Below, piece by piece: positions 1 through 10,573 of a stretch of 64,000 nt of DNA. The notes beneath the pieces are model-generated. The model had not been told where the DNA came from. It ran no database searches and saw nothing but the letters and a program-made list of their open reading frames with translations. Each line of letters starts with the position of its first letter. The first letter of the stretch is position 1. A program made the translations under genes and the position numbers. This DNA comes from Semisulcospira habei (taxonomy: Eukaryota > Mollusca > Gastropoda > Semisulcospiridae), in contig BTPG01000005.1 of assembly GCA_036245525.1 (NCBI GenBank), positions 179,560,198 to 179,624,197 of the forward strand, read 5' to 3'.

Positions 1-102
1 GGGGGGGGGGGGGGGGGGGGGGCAACTTCAAAATTTGCAGATTTCGGTCCTGGAGCAAAACGTGTTAAGAAAACCCACGAAAACAAGGCAAAAATTATAG
101 GA

Positions 103-147
<45 letters not shown>

Positions 148-159
148 ACACGCTCGCGC

Positions 160-226
<67 letters not shown>

Positions 227-240
227 GACAAAACCCACAC
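1..240. repeat. poly-G run and (CA)n microsatellite
   Basis: The window opens with 22 G. From about 105 to 225 the sequence is CA repeats interrupted by CGCG and CGCA variants. Open frames here encode only Cys-Val or Thr-His runs and are not genes. Confidence 0.95.
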
Positions 241-389
241 AGTTTGAGTCTTTTTGAAGTCTTTCTATAACTTACTCGTAAGCGTTAGATAGCTTAGCAC
301 ATACAAATTAAAATAGTTTGACCATATAAAGTATGTCAGAATCCGCGACATTTTCATCTACAGCTCAGTAGTACAATTTAACAAAACCC

Positions 390-427
<38 letters not shown>

Positions 428-944
428 AACCCTATGTGAAATAAAACCCAACAAATAAATTAATGCGGTTGATTCTTCCAGGCAAAACTGACCGTAAGAC
501 ACCCTTTTGAAAAAATGGAGAGTTCAAGACATGAAACAAAATGAAGATAAGAAAACCTTAAACTAGAACATAACAGTTTATGGAATCCGGTAAACTAATT
601 CCTATTCCAGTATTCCCTGTTTGCAAAAGACAGATTTGTACGAGACCTTGGGTTTACAGGGGAGAAGAATAATAATATGCCTGTGCTGGCCAAGGTTTCC
701 TCATACCTGACTGAAAGAAAGAAAAAAAAAAAAAAAAAAAACTGCGTGACGAGTGAATCAGATGGCTACTTTACATCAGTCTCACGACCAGGGTGGAGTT
801 GCCAAATTTTATACTCTGGAAGATGAAATATGTTCTCCGGAGTCCCTGCTTTTAAAGGAACATCACAACAGTTACACATAACCCAGACGGAACTAGGTGA
901 ATGCCCAAGCGTGTAAAATGCACCCATACATATATAAACCCTTT
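241..944. other. no gene seen
   Basis: AT-rich spacer with a (CAA)n run near 383-428 and an A-run at 723-740. No frame has recognisable similarity. Confidence 0.6.
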
Positions 945-1014
945 CGCTGTCGGTATTGGTTTTTGTCGAGGTGATTCCTGGCAGAATCACCTCGACAAAA
1001 ACCGCTACCGACAG
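945..1014. repeat. hairpin, unassigned family
   Basis: Imperfect 32-bp arms reading GCTGTCGG..GAGGTGATTC and GAATCACCTC..CCGACAGC flank a CTGGCA loop. No other copy is evident in the window. Confidence 0.75.
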
Positions 1015-1492
1015 CCAAACGCTTTACTAGCCTTCATGCCATAATTATGAGAAGCAAAGCAAACATTACAAAGCATACAAAGTGTGACGTAATAGATGAG
1101 GTAAACGTTCTTTAAAAGTATTACAAGTAGCTACATATGTCATTATGGTAGTGACGTAACAGTTATTGACCGAAAAAAAGTTTACTGTTTGTTTCGTGTT
1201 ATTCCAAAGAGCGCTTCTATGTCTAGAAAGAAAGAAACAAAGAAAGACATACACCTTGGGATAGCAGGAACAAAACAATTCACTGTCTTGTCGCATTTTC
1301 TGTCCCTATTAGTGTTTATTTCAAAACAGTTGTATACACAAAACAAAAGTTGTCTGCTAACGCCAGTATTTCCTAAAATAAGAAAGAAAATCCAAGCGAA
1401 GAAGGAAACACACTTAGAAAAGACAATTATTGGGGACATTCCACCAGGAGCAGTGATATTGCAACATACGTCTATAGACGTACATGTATACA
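1015..1492. other. no gene seen
   Basis: Open frames of about 100 codons occur on both strands but overlap each other and show no motif. The segment ends where a truncated LINE begins. Confidence 0.5.
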
Positions 1493-2421
1493 TCGTCTGC
1501 TTTTAATACCATTCAGCCACACATACTCGCCTCCAAACTAGTTCATATGAACATAAATGCCTCTACCATTCTTTGGGTTTTGGACTATCTCACTAACCGC
1601 CCACAGTATGTCAGAATTAGTTCGGATCTAATCTCAGATGTACTTTTTACCAACACCGGTGCACCACAGGGGACTGTCCTGTCGCCTTTTTTGTTTTCTT
1701 TGTACACAGCAGACTGTAGAGCCACTCATGACGACTGTGTCATGGACAAATACGCTGACGACACGGCACTGACAGGTCGGATTACAGATGAGAACGACAG
1801 ACACTATCGACAGGAGATCGACGACTTTGTAGTGTGGTGCGATATAAACTATCTTGAATTACATGTTGGCAAGACAAAAGAGATGGTCATAGATTTCAGG
1901 AATAACAAACATCATCCCGGTTCTGTTGTCATCAAGGGAACAGAAGTTGAGCGTGTATAGTCCTACACGTATTTAGGTGTTCTTTTTCACAACACGCTCA
2001 ACTGGAAACAAAACACAGATGTTATTGTGGGAAAAAAACGCATACCCGTCTTTACTGTTTGAGAAAGCTCAGATCATTTCAAGTAAGCATTCAGCTTTTA
2101 CAGATGTTTTACTGCTCCAGTATTGTAAGCATTCTAACTTTTGGACTGACGTTCTGGGGTAGAAATTTATGTAAAAGAGATCAAGATCGCCTTAACAAAG
2201 TAATCCGGAAAGGGGGCGGGGTGAATGGTAGTGCAAAGGATAATTTGGACACACTGTACCACAGACGGATTATGAACAAACTGGCTGACATTCTTGATGA
2301 CAAAACACATCCAATTACATATGAATTTGACAGCAGACGTATCGAACGAAGTGGCAGACTTCGAGTACCCAAAAGTCTTACATCACGTTATGCCAACTCT
2401 TTTAGTAATATCAGTAGATAG
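1493..2421 (+). pseudogene. LINE reverse transcriptase fragment, broken
   Basis: Visible RT motifs in order are SSAFNTIQP (motif A), GAPQGTVLSPFLFSLYTADC (motif B region), YADDTAL (catalytic motif C) and VGKTKEMVIDFR. Coding is broken by an in-frame TAG at 1958-1960, just before the SYTYLGV motif, and by a frameshift near 2030-2060. The last part continues in another frame through LTFWGRNL and the C-terminal segment to a stop at 2419-2421. The whole endonuclease and N-terminal RT are missing, so this copy cannot encode an enzyme. Confidence 0.85.
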
Positions 2422-2660
2422 TGTCTGTCAACATTCTTCAGTTCTTTAGTACTTGCCCTTTCAGTAGTTCACTGCAACATTGCTGACACCAGAAGCACAG
2501 GGGGAATCCACCCTTTTTTTTCTTTCTCGCTGTCCCATGAGGGATTAATTAAATATTATTGTATTGTATTGTATTAGTGTATTATTGTATTGCATTGTAT
2601 TATATTGTATTGTATTGTATTGTATTATATTGTATTGTATTGTATTATATTGTATTGTAT
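1493..2660 (+). mobile_element. 5'-truncated CR1/Rex1-like LINE
   Basis: The element enters abruptly in the middle of reverse-transcriptase motif A (SSAFNTIQP) and runs through the RT C-terminus. A 3' UTR ends near 2555 in GGGATTAATTAAATATTATTG, followed by a (TATTG)n tail with TATAT variants to about 2660. Abrupt 5' truncation plus a short tandem 3' tail is the usual result of target-primed reverse transcription. The clade call rests on the SSAFN form of motif A and is tentative. Confidence 0.85.
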
Positions 2661-2730
2661 TGCATGGGCAGACAGCGAATTTCCCCATGAGAGATTAATA
2701 AAGTATTATTGTATTGTATTGTATTATAAA
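2661..2730 (+). repeat. second 3' end of the same LINE family
   Basis: A short piece (CCCCATGAGAGATTAATAAAG then ATTATTGTATTG) repeats the 3' end of the upstream LINE. It is a severely truncated copy sitting in or beside the first copy's tail. Confidence 0.7.
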
Positions 2731-2754
2731 ACCCAAACAAACAAAGAAACACGC

Positions 2755-2967
2755 TTAGCTCATTGTACCCCAAGACCGAAATGCCCAAATTTTGCTGTTG
2801 CCCTGTGAAGACTGCTTTGCAGTGCAGGACACAGATCGACCATGATAGTTCAAGGGTGATGCCAGAATAGCTTGGCGCCCATGGGCGCCAAGCTATTCTG
2901 GCATCACCCTTGAACTATCATGGTCGATGCATATCTTGCTGTGGTGTGTATGGGGTAGAATGAGATA
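2755..2967. mobile_element. TH-B hairpin element, perfect palindrome
   Basis: Left end TTAG-CTCATTGTACCCC and right end GGGGTAGAATGAG-ATAA are decayed TTAA-type termini. The core at 2835-2928 is a palindrome with two 47-nt arms, no mismatch and no spacer (centre GCCCATGGGC). Confidence 0.85.
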
Positions 2968-3127
2968 AAAGGGCCAAATACATTACAGTTGTGTTGTATT
3001 TGTCTCTTATAAGCGTTTATCTCTCTTTGTGGTGAATTCTTGGAATATCCTCGGTAGTCAACTTTTTTTTGTTTGTTTAACCCCCTGCAGTGCCACAGAC
3101 GCAGATTGACTTTCTGCATTCTTTTTT

Positions 3128-3340
3128 TTAACTCATTCAGCCCGACGCACGTATTTCCCAAATTTTGGAAGCGTCATCTAACGACTGTGCACCTGTTGCA
3201 GGAGACGGATCGACCATGATAATTCAAGGGTAGTACCAGATTAGCTTGGCGCCGACAGGCGCCAAGCTAATCTGGCACTACCCTTGAATTATCATGGTCG
3301 ACCAATCTCCTGCTGTGGTGCGTCAGGGCTGAATGGATGA
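3128..3340. mobile_element. TH-A hairpin element
   Basis: Left TTAA-CTCATTCAGCCCGACG and right CGTCAGGGCTGAATGG with TTAA decayed to TGAT. The hairpin is at 3211-3300 with a GACA loop and one arm mismatch (TAGTACC against GGCACTA). Confidence 0.85.
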
Positions 3341-3492
3341 TTCAACACCAAAATGTCCTAGCTTTCCCATGAACATGGATTCAAAATGGTGTCAGCGAGA
3401 GGCATAGATCCTCATGAGCCCCCGCAACTGCAGGGGCTCGTGAGGACCTATACCCTTTGCAGTTGGGTGGTGTTCAGATTTTCTCGGCGTAA
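3341..3492. mobile_element. TH-C hairpin element, partial
   Basis: The internal TH-C motif TTCAACACCAAAATGTCC starts immediately after the preceding TH-A element, so the left terminus is missing. The hairpin runs from GAGAGGCATAGATCC to ACCTATACCCTTTGC. Confidence 0.75.
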
Positions 3493-4247
3493 TATAAAGA
3501 AAACTTTGATTAAAAACAGTGGGACAAGTCTCTTTAAGTTACATCATGATGCAAGGATTATTTTGTCTTAATTTACAAAGGTAAAAAAAAAAAAAAAAAA
3601 GAAACACTGAATTTGTCTGACCTACTTATATTCTGCACGTTTTAAGCTAGTTTTAAGCTTGTTTAGCTGCTGTGTGGCGTTAATGACCGTTTGTACTGTT
3701 AGCCTAGCTCAGCTGAAAATGTGAATTCTCGCTGGCTCAAAAATATCTACGGAGCACTAAAAGTGCATGAACATACCATTTCACTGGGCACTGAACTTTA
3801 TCATAAACTTGATAGCGAATGTAGCGTTGACTAGATTGACTTGATCTGGCTTGAAATGCAAAGCAATGTGCGAAATGTAAATCAGCTGAAATGGATTGAA
3901 TTAAACTTAAGCGAGCTTAATTAAATTAGAATTTTGAATCTGTTTTCTCATCTTTATTTATCTTCATCTCTTGTCTGAATCTCATGAGGCTCATGAGGAT
4001 CTATACCTTTGAAAATGAGTGTTGTCTACGCGTCTGTTACACACTGGTTATCCGCCGTGACTTCGATCTCGTTCGTTGTTTGGAGTCGTTCGTCGCAAAC
4101 GAAACCTCACTATTAGTCGAAGAAAACCTCCCTAACGTTGATCCGCCTCAATGTTTGCTGTTCTGTAATTTTGGACCTTACGGCTTTGATCACTAGACCC
4201 TGTTTACAGACCATCATGCACAAAGAAGCAGCTGCACAGAGATTCTT
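3493..4247. other. no gene seen; decayed repeat pieces
   Basis: A half hairpin of the TH-C type (CTCATGAGGATCTATACC) lies near 3990-4010. The segment 4030-4135 resembles 24690-24775, sharing CGTTCGT-GCAAACGAAACC. Confidence 0.5.
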
Positions 4248-4377
4248 TTATGCCTGACCTCGAGTTACTTGTGTTCAGTTCATCCGATAGAATGCGAAAT
4301 GTAGCTCGCATTTTATCGGTCGAACTGAGCACGAGTGATTTATTTTGCACAATTACAACGGTAGGCCAGGCATAATC
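4248..4377. mobile_element. foldback/MITE-like element
   Basis: The outer inverted ends TTATGCCTGACC and GGCCAGGCATAA enclose a second stem at about 4272-4332 (GTTCAGTTC..ATAGAATGCGA pairing with TCGCATTTTAT..GAACTGAGC). A non-autonomous DNA element is likely; its superfamily is not determined. Confidence 0.6.
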
Positions 4378-4576
4378 TAATTTATTTATACAGCGACTTT
4401 TGACAGTGTTTTTACCTTGAACGGACATATTTTTTTCCCTTCAAAGACATTCAGTCAAAACAGTGCGATGCCATACGCCTTTGCATGTGAATGAGTTATT
4501 GCTAACTTATGCTCCGCCACAGTACTGATCGTTACATGGTCAGCGGTGCGTCAGAGATGGGACAACCCGTATCAAG

Positions 4577-4638
<62 letters not shown>

Positions 4639-5038
4639 AGTCACGTGAACCGAGAAAGCCTTGTGAGTACATGGCCGGGAGAAGCGTGCAAGTTGCAGAA
4701 AAATTCCGTCCGAACCTGTCATCATCCCACCCTATCAGTCTTCGGGTGAATTACTCATGAGAAAGGCATCAAAGTAACGCTACATCGTGTACTAGCGCGC
4801 TTTGTCTTTCGTTAAATGGGCATTTCCGATTAATATCCCCCTCGACTTTTGAAAGGCGAATGCAAATGGAACCAGAAAGGGAAATAGATCATTATGGCCC
4901 TCGTAAGTTGCGTGTGTTGACTGGGATCTGTGCCTTTATCCGTGTTTGTGGACTGTTTTCGCCGCGGAAATGTTTCAGATGCGTTAGACAAAGCGATTTA
5001 TCTTCTCCTCTATAATCGTCTGTGAGTGTAATCCTTAA
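4378..5038. repeat. (ATT)n microsatellite in otherwise empty spacer
   Basis: About 20 ATT units lie at 4577-4637. The rest of this stretch shows no gene or repeat that I recognise. Confidence 0.8.
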
Positions 5039-5244
5039 ATAACCCCTTCGCCGCCGGTGGACTCAAATATCGTCTCTGCGATCTGTGTTAAATTCAACGC
5101 TAAAGATCCCCGGCCGGCCGAGGAACATGGATACAAAGTGGCGTCAGCGAGAGGCATAGATCCTCGCAGTTGCGTGGGCTCACGAGAATATAAATTATGT
5201 CTCTTGCTGATCGTGTTCATTTTTGTCTGCAGTGAAGGTGTTAA
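5039..5244. mobile_element. TH-C hairpin element, decayed arms
   Basis: ATAA-CCCCTTCGCCGCCGG on the left, CTGCAGTGAAGGTG-TTAA on the right. The hairpin is degenerate: the left arm has lost CTCATGAGCCCC, leaving GATCCTCGCAGTTGCG. Confidence 0.75.
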
Positions 5245-5308
5245 TTACAACAACAAAAATTAGTCATGCTCACATTAGCATATACATGTATCTTCAATAT
5301 TAAGGCTT

Positions 5309-5516
5309 TTAACTCCGCAGCCCAATTTCCCAAATTGTGTAGGTGCTATGACCGAATGACTACACGCCAGCTGCAGGAGATGGATTGACCATAATAATTC
5401 AAGGGTAGTGCCAGATGAGCTTGGCGCCTGAAGGCGTCAAGCTCATCTGCCACTACCCTTGAATTATCATGGCCAATCTATTTCCTGCTGTAGGGCTTTG
5501 GGGGTAAATGGGTTAA
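5309..5516. mobile_element. TH-A hairpin element (array unit 1)
   Basis: TTAA at 5309-5312 and 5513-5516. The arms carry GATGAGC on the left and GCTCATC on the right, where most copies have GATTAGC/GCTAATC. Confidence 0.8.
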
Positions 5517-5618
5517 TCATTGTATGATGTGTGTGAGATAAGTGTGCTTTGGTCTGTTGCTTTCTATCTTCCGGGACCGAGCTGTAAAGTCCAAAATCCC
5601 TGATCAGCATACACGTGT

Positions 5619-5864
5619 TTATCTCATTCAGCCCGACACACGTATTTCCCAAATTTTTGAGGCGTCATCTAATGACTGCACACCAGTTGCAGGAGATGGA
5701 TTATCATGGCATCATTCCTACAGCAGGAATAGATGGCCATGATAATTCAAGGGTAGTGCCAGAAGAGCTTGGCGCCTGAAGGCGCCAAGCTCTTCTGGCA
5801 CTACCCTTGAATTATCATGGTCAATCTATTTCCTGCTGTAGGGCTTTGAGGGTAACCGGATTAA
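5619..5864. mobile_element. TH-A hairpin element (array unit 2)
   Basis: Ends TTAT-CTCATTCAGCCCGAC and TTAA at 5861-5864. The hairpin at 5736-5820 carries GAAGAGC/GCTCTTC in both arms. About 30 bp before the hairpin are duplicated (GGATTATCATGGCATCATTC region). Confidence 0.8.
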
Positions 5865-5936
5865 TCATATTATGCTGTGTGTGAGATAAGTGTGTGTTGG
5901 TCTGTTGCTTTTGTATCTTCCGGCTCCGAGCTGTAA

Positions 5937-6447
5937 AGGCCGCGCCACACAAGCCGATTGTGCTCCGATTTTGAAGCCGAGTCCGATCTAAGTGCGATCG
6001 GATGACGTCATATATCCGATCCGATCCCAATCGGCTGGGAATCGGATGTCAAAAACCTGCTCTCCTTTTCCGATCCAAATTGGCCCCGATTGTAAGTTTC
6101 AACCAATCCTGAGAGCGCGTCTCGCAAAGCACGTCGTTTCAGTTTGAAAATGGCGGAAGATCAGTCAGTACCACCTTCGTTACCGGTGTTTCGCCCGCCT
6201 CAGTCTTTCCGAATACGATGCAAAACTGCTGATAATGCAAGCACATCATCATCACTGTCCAAACTATCAGCCATTTCGCTGAACAGGTACGACCTTGATC
6301 TTCGATTCAAACCGGTCGGTTACAGTTTTAAAAAAAAGGTCGGGGAATGTGTGGCAGTGCACACGTTTTTGTAGTCCGGTCCGATCACACTCCGATTCGA
6401 AACTGCTCAAGAATCGGCCTCAAAATCGGGCATGTGTGGCGGGGCCT
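5937..6447. mobile_element. PIF/Harbinger-like MITE, TAA target duplication
   Basis: The inverted ends are AGGCCGCGCCACACAAGCC at the left and, as reverse complement, AGGCCCCGCCACACATGCC at the right. TAA flanks both sides (5934-5936 and 6448-6450). The neighbouring array units preserve the empty site as GAGCTGTAAGGTCC or GAGCTGTAAAGTCC, so the 3-bp duplication is shown within this window. A 3-bp TWA duplication is typical of PIF/Harbinger elements. Inside, AAAATGGCGGAAGATCAGT begins an open frame of about 74 codons that recurs in the second copy near 46538. It may be the start of a lost transposon or captured host gene. Confidence 0.75.
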
Positions 6448-6481
6448 TAAGGTCCAAAATCACTGATCAGCATACACGTGT

Positions 6482-6693
6482 TTAACTCATTCAGACCGAC
6501 GCACGTATTTCCCAAATTTGGGAGGCGTCATCTAATGACTACGCACCAGCTGCAGAAGATGGATCGACCATGCTAATTCAAGGGTAGTGCCAGATGAGCT
6601 TGGCGCCTGTCGGCGCCAAGCTCATCTGGCACTACCCTTGAATTAGCATGCTCATCTATTTCCTGCTGTAGTGCTTTGGGGGTACTGGGTTAA
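6482..6693. mobile_element. TH-A hairpin element (array unit 3)
   Basis: TTAA at both ends (6482-6485, 6690-6693). Arms share GCTAATTC/GAATTAGC in place of GATAATTC/GAATTATC, and also GATGAGC/GCTCATC. Confidence 0.85.
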
Positions 6694-6800
6694 TCATATG
6701 CTGTATGTGAGATAAGTGTGTGTGTTGTTCTGTTGCTTTGTATCTTCCGGCTCCGAGCTGTAAGGTCCAAAATGACAGATCAGCATATACGTGTTTAAGG

Positions 6801-7304
6801 TAGGGCGGTTGTTTGCACAGTATGAATTAGTCTCGGTATGCCTGGCTACTTCCTTCCCCACCGAAGCGTACTCAGATGCGGAAAGGAGTCATGGCTATGT
6901 AACGGGAACAAACGCCGAGCCCATCCCTTTAAACACTACCCTTGAGCTGTCAGATTTCGTCCATTTCACGAGTCTTGCACAATCCTACCTTGAAATTTGA
7001 GCGTTTTTGTAGCAGACTCAGCTATTAACATAACATGATAAAAACATAATTCTGTCTTGTTATCGCTTGGCGTTTGTTAATCCCTAAAAACTGAAATTTG
7101 CATTTTATTTGGGGGGGGGGGGAGGGGGGGAACGAGCAGCTCTCTAAAAAAAAGAGGAAATAAATCAGTTTTGTACATGCATATATTTATGGTCTGTAAT
7201 TTGTCTAAAAATAGCAACTGTTTTTCTTTTGATCCATACCTACTCCATCTACTGTCATTTTTGTGTTCTTTTTTTTTTATATATCCACTTTCATTTGAAC
7301 ACCC
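6801..7304. other. no gene seen
   Basis: Contains a G-rich run at about 7111-7130 and AT-rich DNA. A 69-codon open frame near 6791-7000 has no recognisable motif. Confidence 0.5.
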
Positions 7305-7440
7305 TTAGCCCCCTTCGCGGAAGAAACACAGGTGTAAATGAAAAACGGAAGAGGCAAAGATCCTCATGAGCCCCCGCAAGTTGCGGGGGCTCATGGGGAT
7401 CTGTGCCTCTTGTCTTGAAGGTGTTTGCTACAGGCGTGTA
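7305..7440. mobile_element. TH-C hairpin element, right end lost
   Basis: TTAG-CCCCCTTCGCGG left end. The hairpin GAGGCAAAGATCC..GGATCTGTGCCTC has arms nearly identical through GCCCCCGCA. No TTAA right terminus is visible. Confidence 0.7.
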
Positions 7441-7493
7441 ATTATAAACCATAGTGCAGTCACCGGCACGTCGGAGCCGTCAAAAGTATACAG

Positions 7494-7706
7494 TTAACTC
7501 ATTCAGCCCGACGGCCGTATTTCCCAAATTTTGGAGGCGTCATCTAATGACTATGCATCAGTTGCAGGAGATGGATCGATCATGATAATTCAAGGGTAGT
7601 GCGAGATTAGCTTGGCGCCGACAGGCGCCAAGCTATTCTGGCACTACCCTTGAATTATCATGGTCGACCCATCTCCTGCTGTAGTGCGTCAGGCTGAATG
7701 GGTTAA
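7494..7706. mobile_element. TH-A hairpin element, complete
   Basis: TTAA at 7494-7497 and 7703-7706. The hairpin is at 7581-7662. The arms differ at GTGCGAGATTAGC against GCTATTCTGGCAC, so this copy has lost some arm matching. Confidence 0.85.
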
Positions 7707-8352
7707 AGAGGGGCGCGCCAAATTTTAGCCACTGTAATACATGTCAGATTCTTGCTTCCACCCTTGTGACTAACACCGCTGACTCCTTAAGGTCCCAGCG
7801 GGTTCACACACAGGCAATTGATGTTGAATTTACAAAAATAAGATTAGACCCATTCAACAAAACAAAATGTCTATCTATAATGTACCATACTAGTAATGAA
7901 TTAAAACCCTTATGCATGTCCGCCTTGAGATTGCCTTAGTCGCGTGCTCGGCGTTAAACAATAATAACCAACTAGATAACCCTTATGCATGTACCCACCA
8001 GTAATGTTGACAGTATCGGTGGCGACATACACAAGCCGGTTAAGGAAAGCCTTCTTCCCATCTGTTTTCGTAAGCTTGTGTCCTACAGGAAAGACGTTGA
8101 CAACAGTGCACGCGGAAGCGCTCTAGTAAACAACATGCGTTCGGGCTGTCGTCGACCTCGGATAGCCTGAGAACAGCTGTCATCGCCTGGCCGAGGATTA
8201 CCTGACAAGGTTACCGAGAGTGGCTATTTTTACGCAAGGTATCCGTATATGGTAATACTAAACGGCAGGCGTCACGACGGAGATATGAGCTTGTTTTGTT
8301 TAGTTTATTTTTTTTCAAAAAACAATTTCAAGGCATTGCCATGCATCCACTA
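7707..8352. other. spacer with a SINE 3' end
   Basis: At about 7919-7975 TTGAGATTGCCTTAGTCG then CTCGGCGTTAAAC and an AATAACCAACTAG tail match the 3' end at 10297-10360. No tRNA-like head is visible. The remainder holds no recognised gene. Confidence 0.6.
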
Positions 8353-8566
8353 TTAACCCATTGAGCCCTGAGGCGCTACAGCAGGAGATGGGTCGACCAT
8401 GATAATTCAAGGGTAGTGCCAGATTAATTTGGCGCCTGTCGGCGCCAATCTAATCTGGCACTACCCTTGAATTATCATGGTCGATCCATCTCCTGCAACA
8501 GATGCATAGTCGTTATATGACGCCTCCAAAATTGGGGAAATACGTGCGTCGGGCTGAGTGAGTTAA
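8353..8566. mobile_element. TH-A hairpin element, opposite orientation
   Basis: TTAA at both ends. The inverted repeat extends outward through GCAGGAGATGG (about 8381-8496). The right arm has the derived form GGCGCCAATCTAATC shared with the copy at 36262. Confidence 0.85.
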
Positions 8567-8696
8567 GCTCGAGAACACATCTGGTCTGGGACATGTCTAG
8601 TTTCTGTACTTGAATGCATACAACTTATAATGAAATTAAATAATGCGGCAGTAACAGTTATAACAATTGTAGGACATGTGTAATTTCCTTGAGAAA

Positions 8697-9335
8697 TCAA
8701 AACAAAACAAGACAAGACAAGACAGAACCTGACATGACAGGACAGGACAGGAAAGGACAAGACAAGACAGGACAGAACAGAATAGGATAGGACAGGACGA
8801 GACGAGACGAGACGAAACGAGACGAAACGAGACAAGACAGTGAATAATGAACAATGAACAATGAACCTTTATTTTAAAAGCATTTGGTCACAAAAACCAA
8901 TTTTCAAACTTGCTGTTGCCACAACTAAACACGAATTACTCACACACATAATCACAAACACGACAACGGCCTAAAACAAACAAGACAAGACAAGACAAGG
9001 CAAGACAAGACAAGACAAGACAAGGCAAGACAAGACAAGACAAGGCAAGACAAGAGAAGACAAGACAAGACAAGGCAAGACAAGACAAGACAAGACAAGG
9101 CAAGACAAGACAAGACAAGACAAGACAAGGCAAGACAAGACAGACAGACAAGCAAGCAAGACAGCAAGACAGAAGACAAGACAAGCAGACAGACAGACAA
9201 GACAGGCAGACAAGACAGACAACATGCAGAAGACAACAAGACAAGACAAAACAAAACTAAACTAAACTGAACTAAACTAAACTAAGCTAAACTAAACTAA
9301 ACAAAACTAAACTAAACTAAACTAAAACCAAGGCA
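8697..9335. repeat. pentanucleotide satellite tracts
   Basis: Three simple tracts follow each other: degenerate GACAA/GACGA units at 8697-8832, AAGAC units at 8979-9150 with AAGGC at every fourth or fifth unit, and AAACT units at 9245-9335. CAGA-rich sequence lies between the last two. Frames through them give Cys-Leu-Val runs only. Confidence 0.9.
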
Positions 9336-9940
9336 ATTCAAAGAAAACCAAAGCAAACAATAGCAAGACATAGGAAACGAAAAGAAACACAATCAAAACA
9401 AAACCGAAAAAAAAAATTAAGCAAAAATACAGAAATAAGCCAGAAAAAAAAAGCCAGATAATTCCATAGCTCTTTCTATTTCCCATCACTGCAAGTGTAA
9501 TACTTGATGTTATTTTTTCAACCGACATTCATCATACACAATGTTAATTCTTTCACGACCAACATGTGATATATCACCCCGGAAAAAATAGCAAAACGGT
9601 ATTGAAAATAAACGGTGATTGATATACATATGTGTCCCTAATCTATCAATCAATCTATTCAAATACAATGTCACACTGGTTGTCTTCCTCGGTTTGCTTC
9701 CGGTAGCGAATCGACGGTAGACAATGAGTGTGTGACAAGGTGCAGTCTCTTACCTAACCGCGTGATCTAGCCACAGGCAGCCGACCCATAACTCAGGGGC
9801 TGAGTCTACTGATGGTTCATTAGGTGCAGACCAAACCCCCCTCCCCCCCCCAAAGAAACCCAAAAAACAAAAAAGAAAAAAACACAAAAAACAACAACAA
9901 CAACAACAACAAAAACAAACAAACTTCTATCACATGCGAT
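9336..9940. other. no gene seen
   Basis: A-rich DNA to 9440, then unique-looking sequence. Near 9837-9911 a C-run, A-rich DNA and (CAA)n occur. Confidence 0.5.
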
Positions 9941-9992
9941 ACGTGCCGTATATGGATAAGCGGCTATTAGCCGCGTATATCCCATACGACAC
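9941..9992. repeat. TH-D-like hairpin
   Basis: CGTATATGGATAAGCGGC pairs with GCCGCGTATATCCCATACG. The motif resembles the three TTAA-bounded hairpins at 25819, 39907 and 59455, but TTAA ends are not visible here. Confidence 0.6.
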
Positions 9993-10428
9993 CTCTCAGA
10001 CGGGGAATATCTTTTTCTGCCTTTCAGTTGTTGTTGGTTTATCCAGGTTGCAAATAAATAACTCGATCTGACGGGAGAACCCATTTTACTGCGTCACAGT
10101 CAAGTCATTTCTGACTCCTTCGTCCTAGATATTGTGATATGCGGGAAAAAAAACTTCTTTATGGTTGTCCTAGCAAGTGGGACAACTTCTTAGTCGAAGT
10201 CTACTATGTAATTTTAGTACAGCGATATTTTCATTTCAATGCAATGAAAATGACGCTTTTCCCAACCTGGACTTGCATCCTTTTGCTTTCACAGGGCCCG
10301 CCGTGAGATGGCCTTAGTTGCCTGCTCGGCGTTAAACTCAAATAACTACTGAACTAACCACAGGGCAGAGTTGAGCCGCTTGGCGGGATATACTTGGTCA
10401 TGGATTCAGTCAATCACCAGGTACACAC
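9993..10428. other. spacer with a SINE 3' end
   Basis: At 10297-10360, CCGTGAGATGGCCTTAGTTG, then CTCGGCGTTAAAC and AACTACTGAACTAAC match other SINE tails in the window. Nothing else is recognised. Confidence 0.55.
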
Positions 10429-10495
10429 GAGCCATCAAAGACGCAAGATTTATGTCCCGCTTAGCGGATCATAAATTATGCGTCTTTGATGGCTC
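10429..10495. repeat. hairpin
   Basis: GAGCCATCAAAGACGCA pairs with TGCGTCTTTGATGGCTC, continued by GATTTATG/CATAAAT, around a 15-nt loop. Confidence 0.75.
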
Positions 10496-10573
10496 AATCT
10501 TAAATACTCACAACACCATAAGTCATTATGCTGTTGTTCATAAATTGACCATATTTTTCTGGGTCAGTCCATA

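Larger units (their letters stand above)
5309..6800. repeat. tandem array built from a TH-A element plus spacer
   Basis: Three successive units each hold one TH-A hairpin element (about 210-245 bp) followed by about 105 bp of the same spacer. The spacer includes GAGATAAGTGTG, a CTTCCGG..CCGAGCTGTAA block, GTCCAAAAT and GATCAGCATA-ACGTGTTT. The second unit is interrupted by a 511-bp insertion. This is an early tandem satellite whose unit includes a transposon. Confidence 0.8.

Noticed and set aside
1189..1506. 105-codon plus-strand frame and overlapping minus-strand frame
   Set aside because: Both strands are open over the same AT-rich DNA and neither has a recognisable domain or signal.
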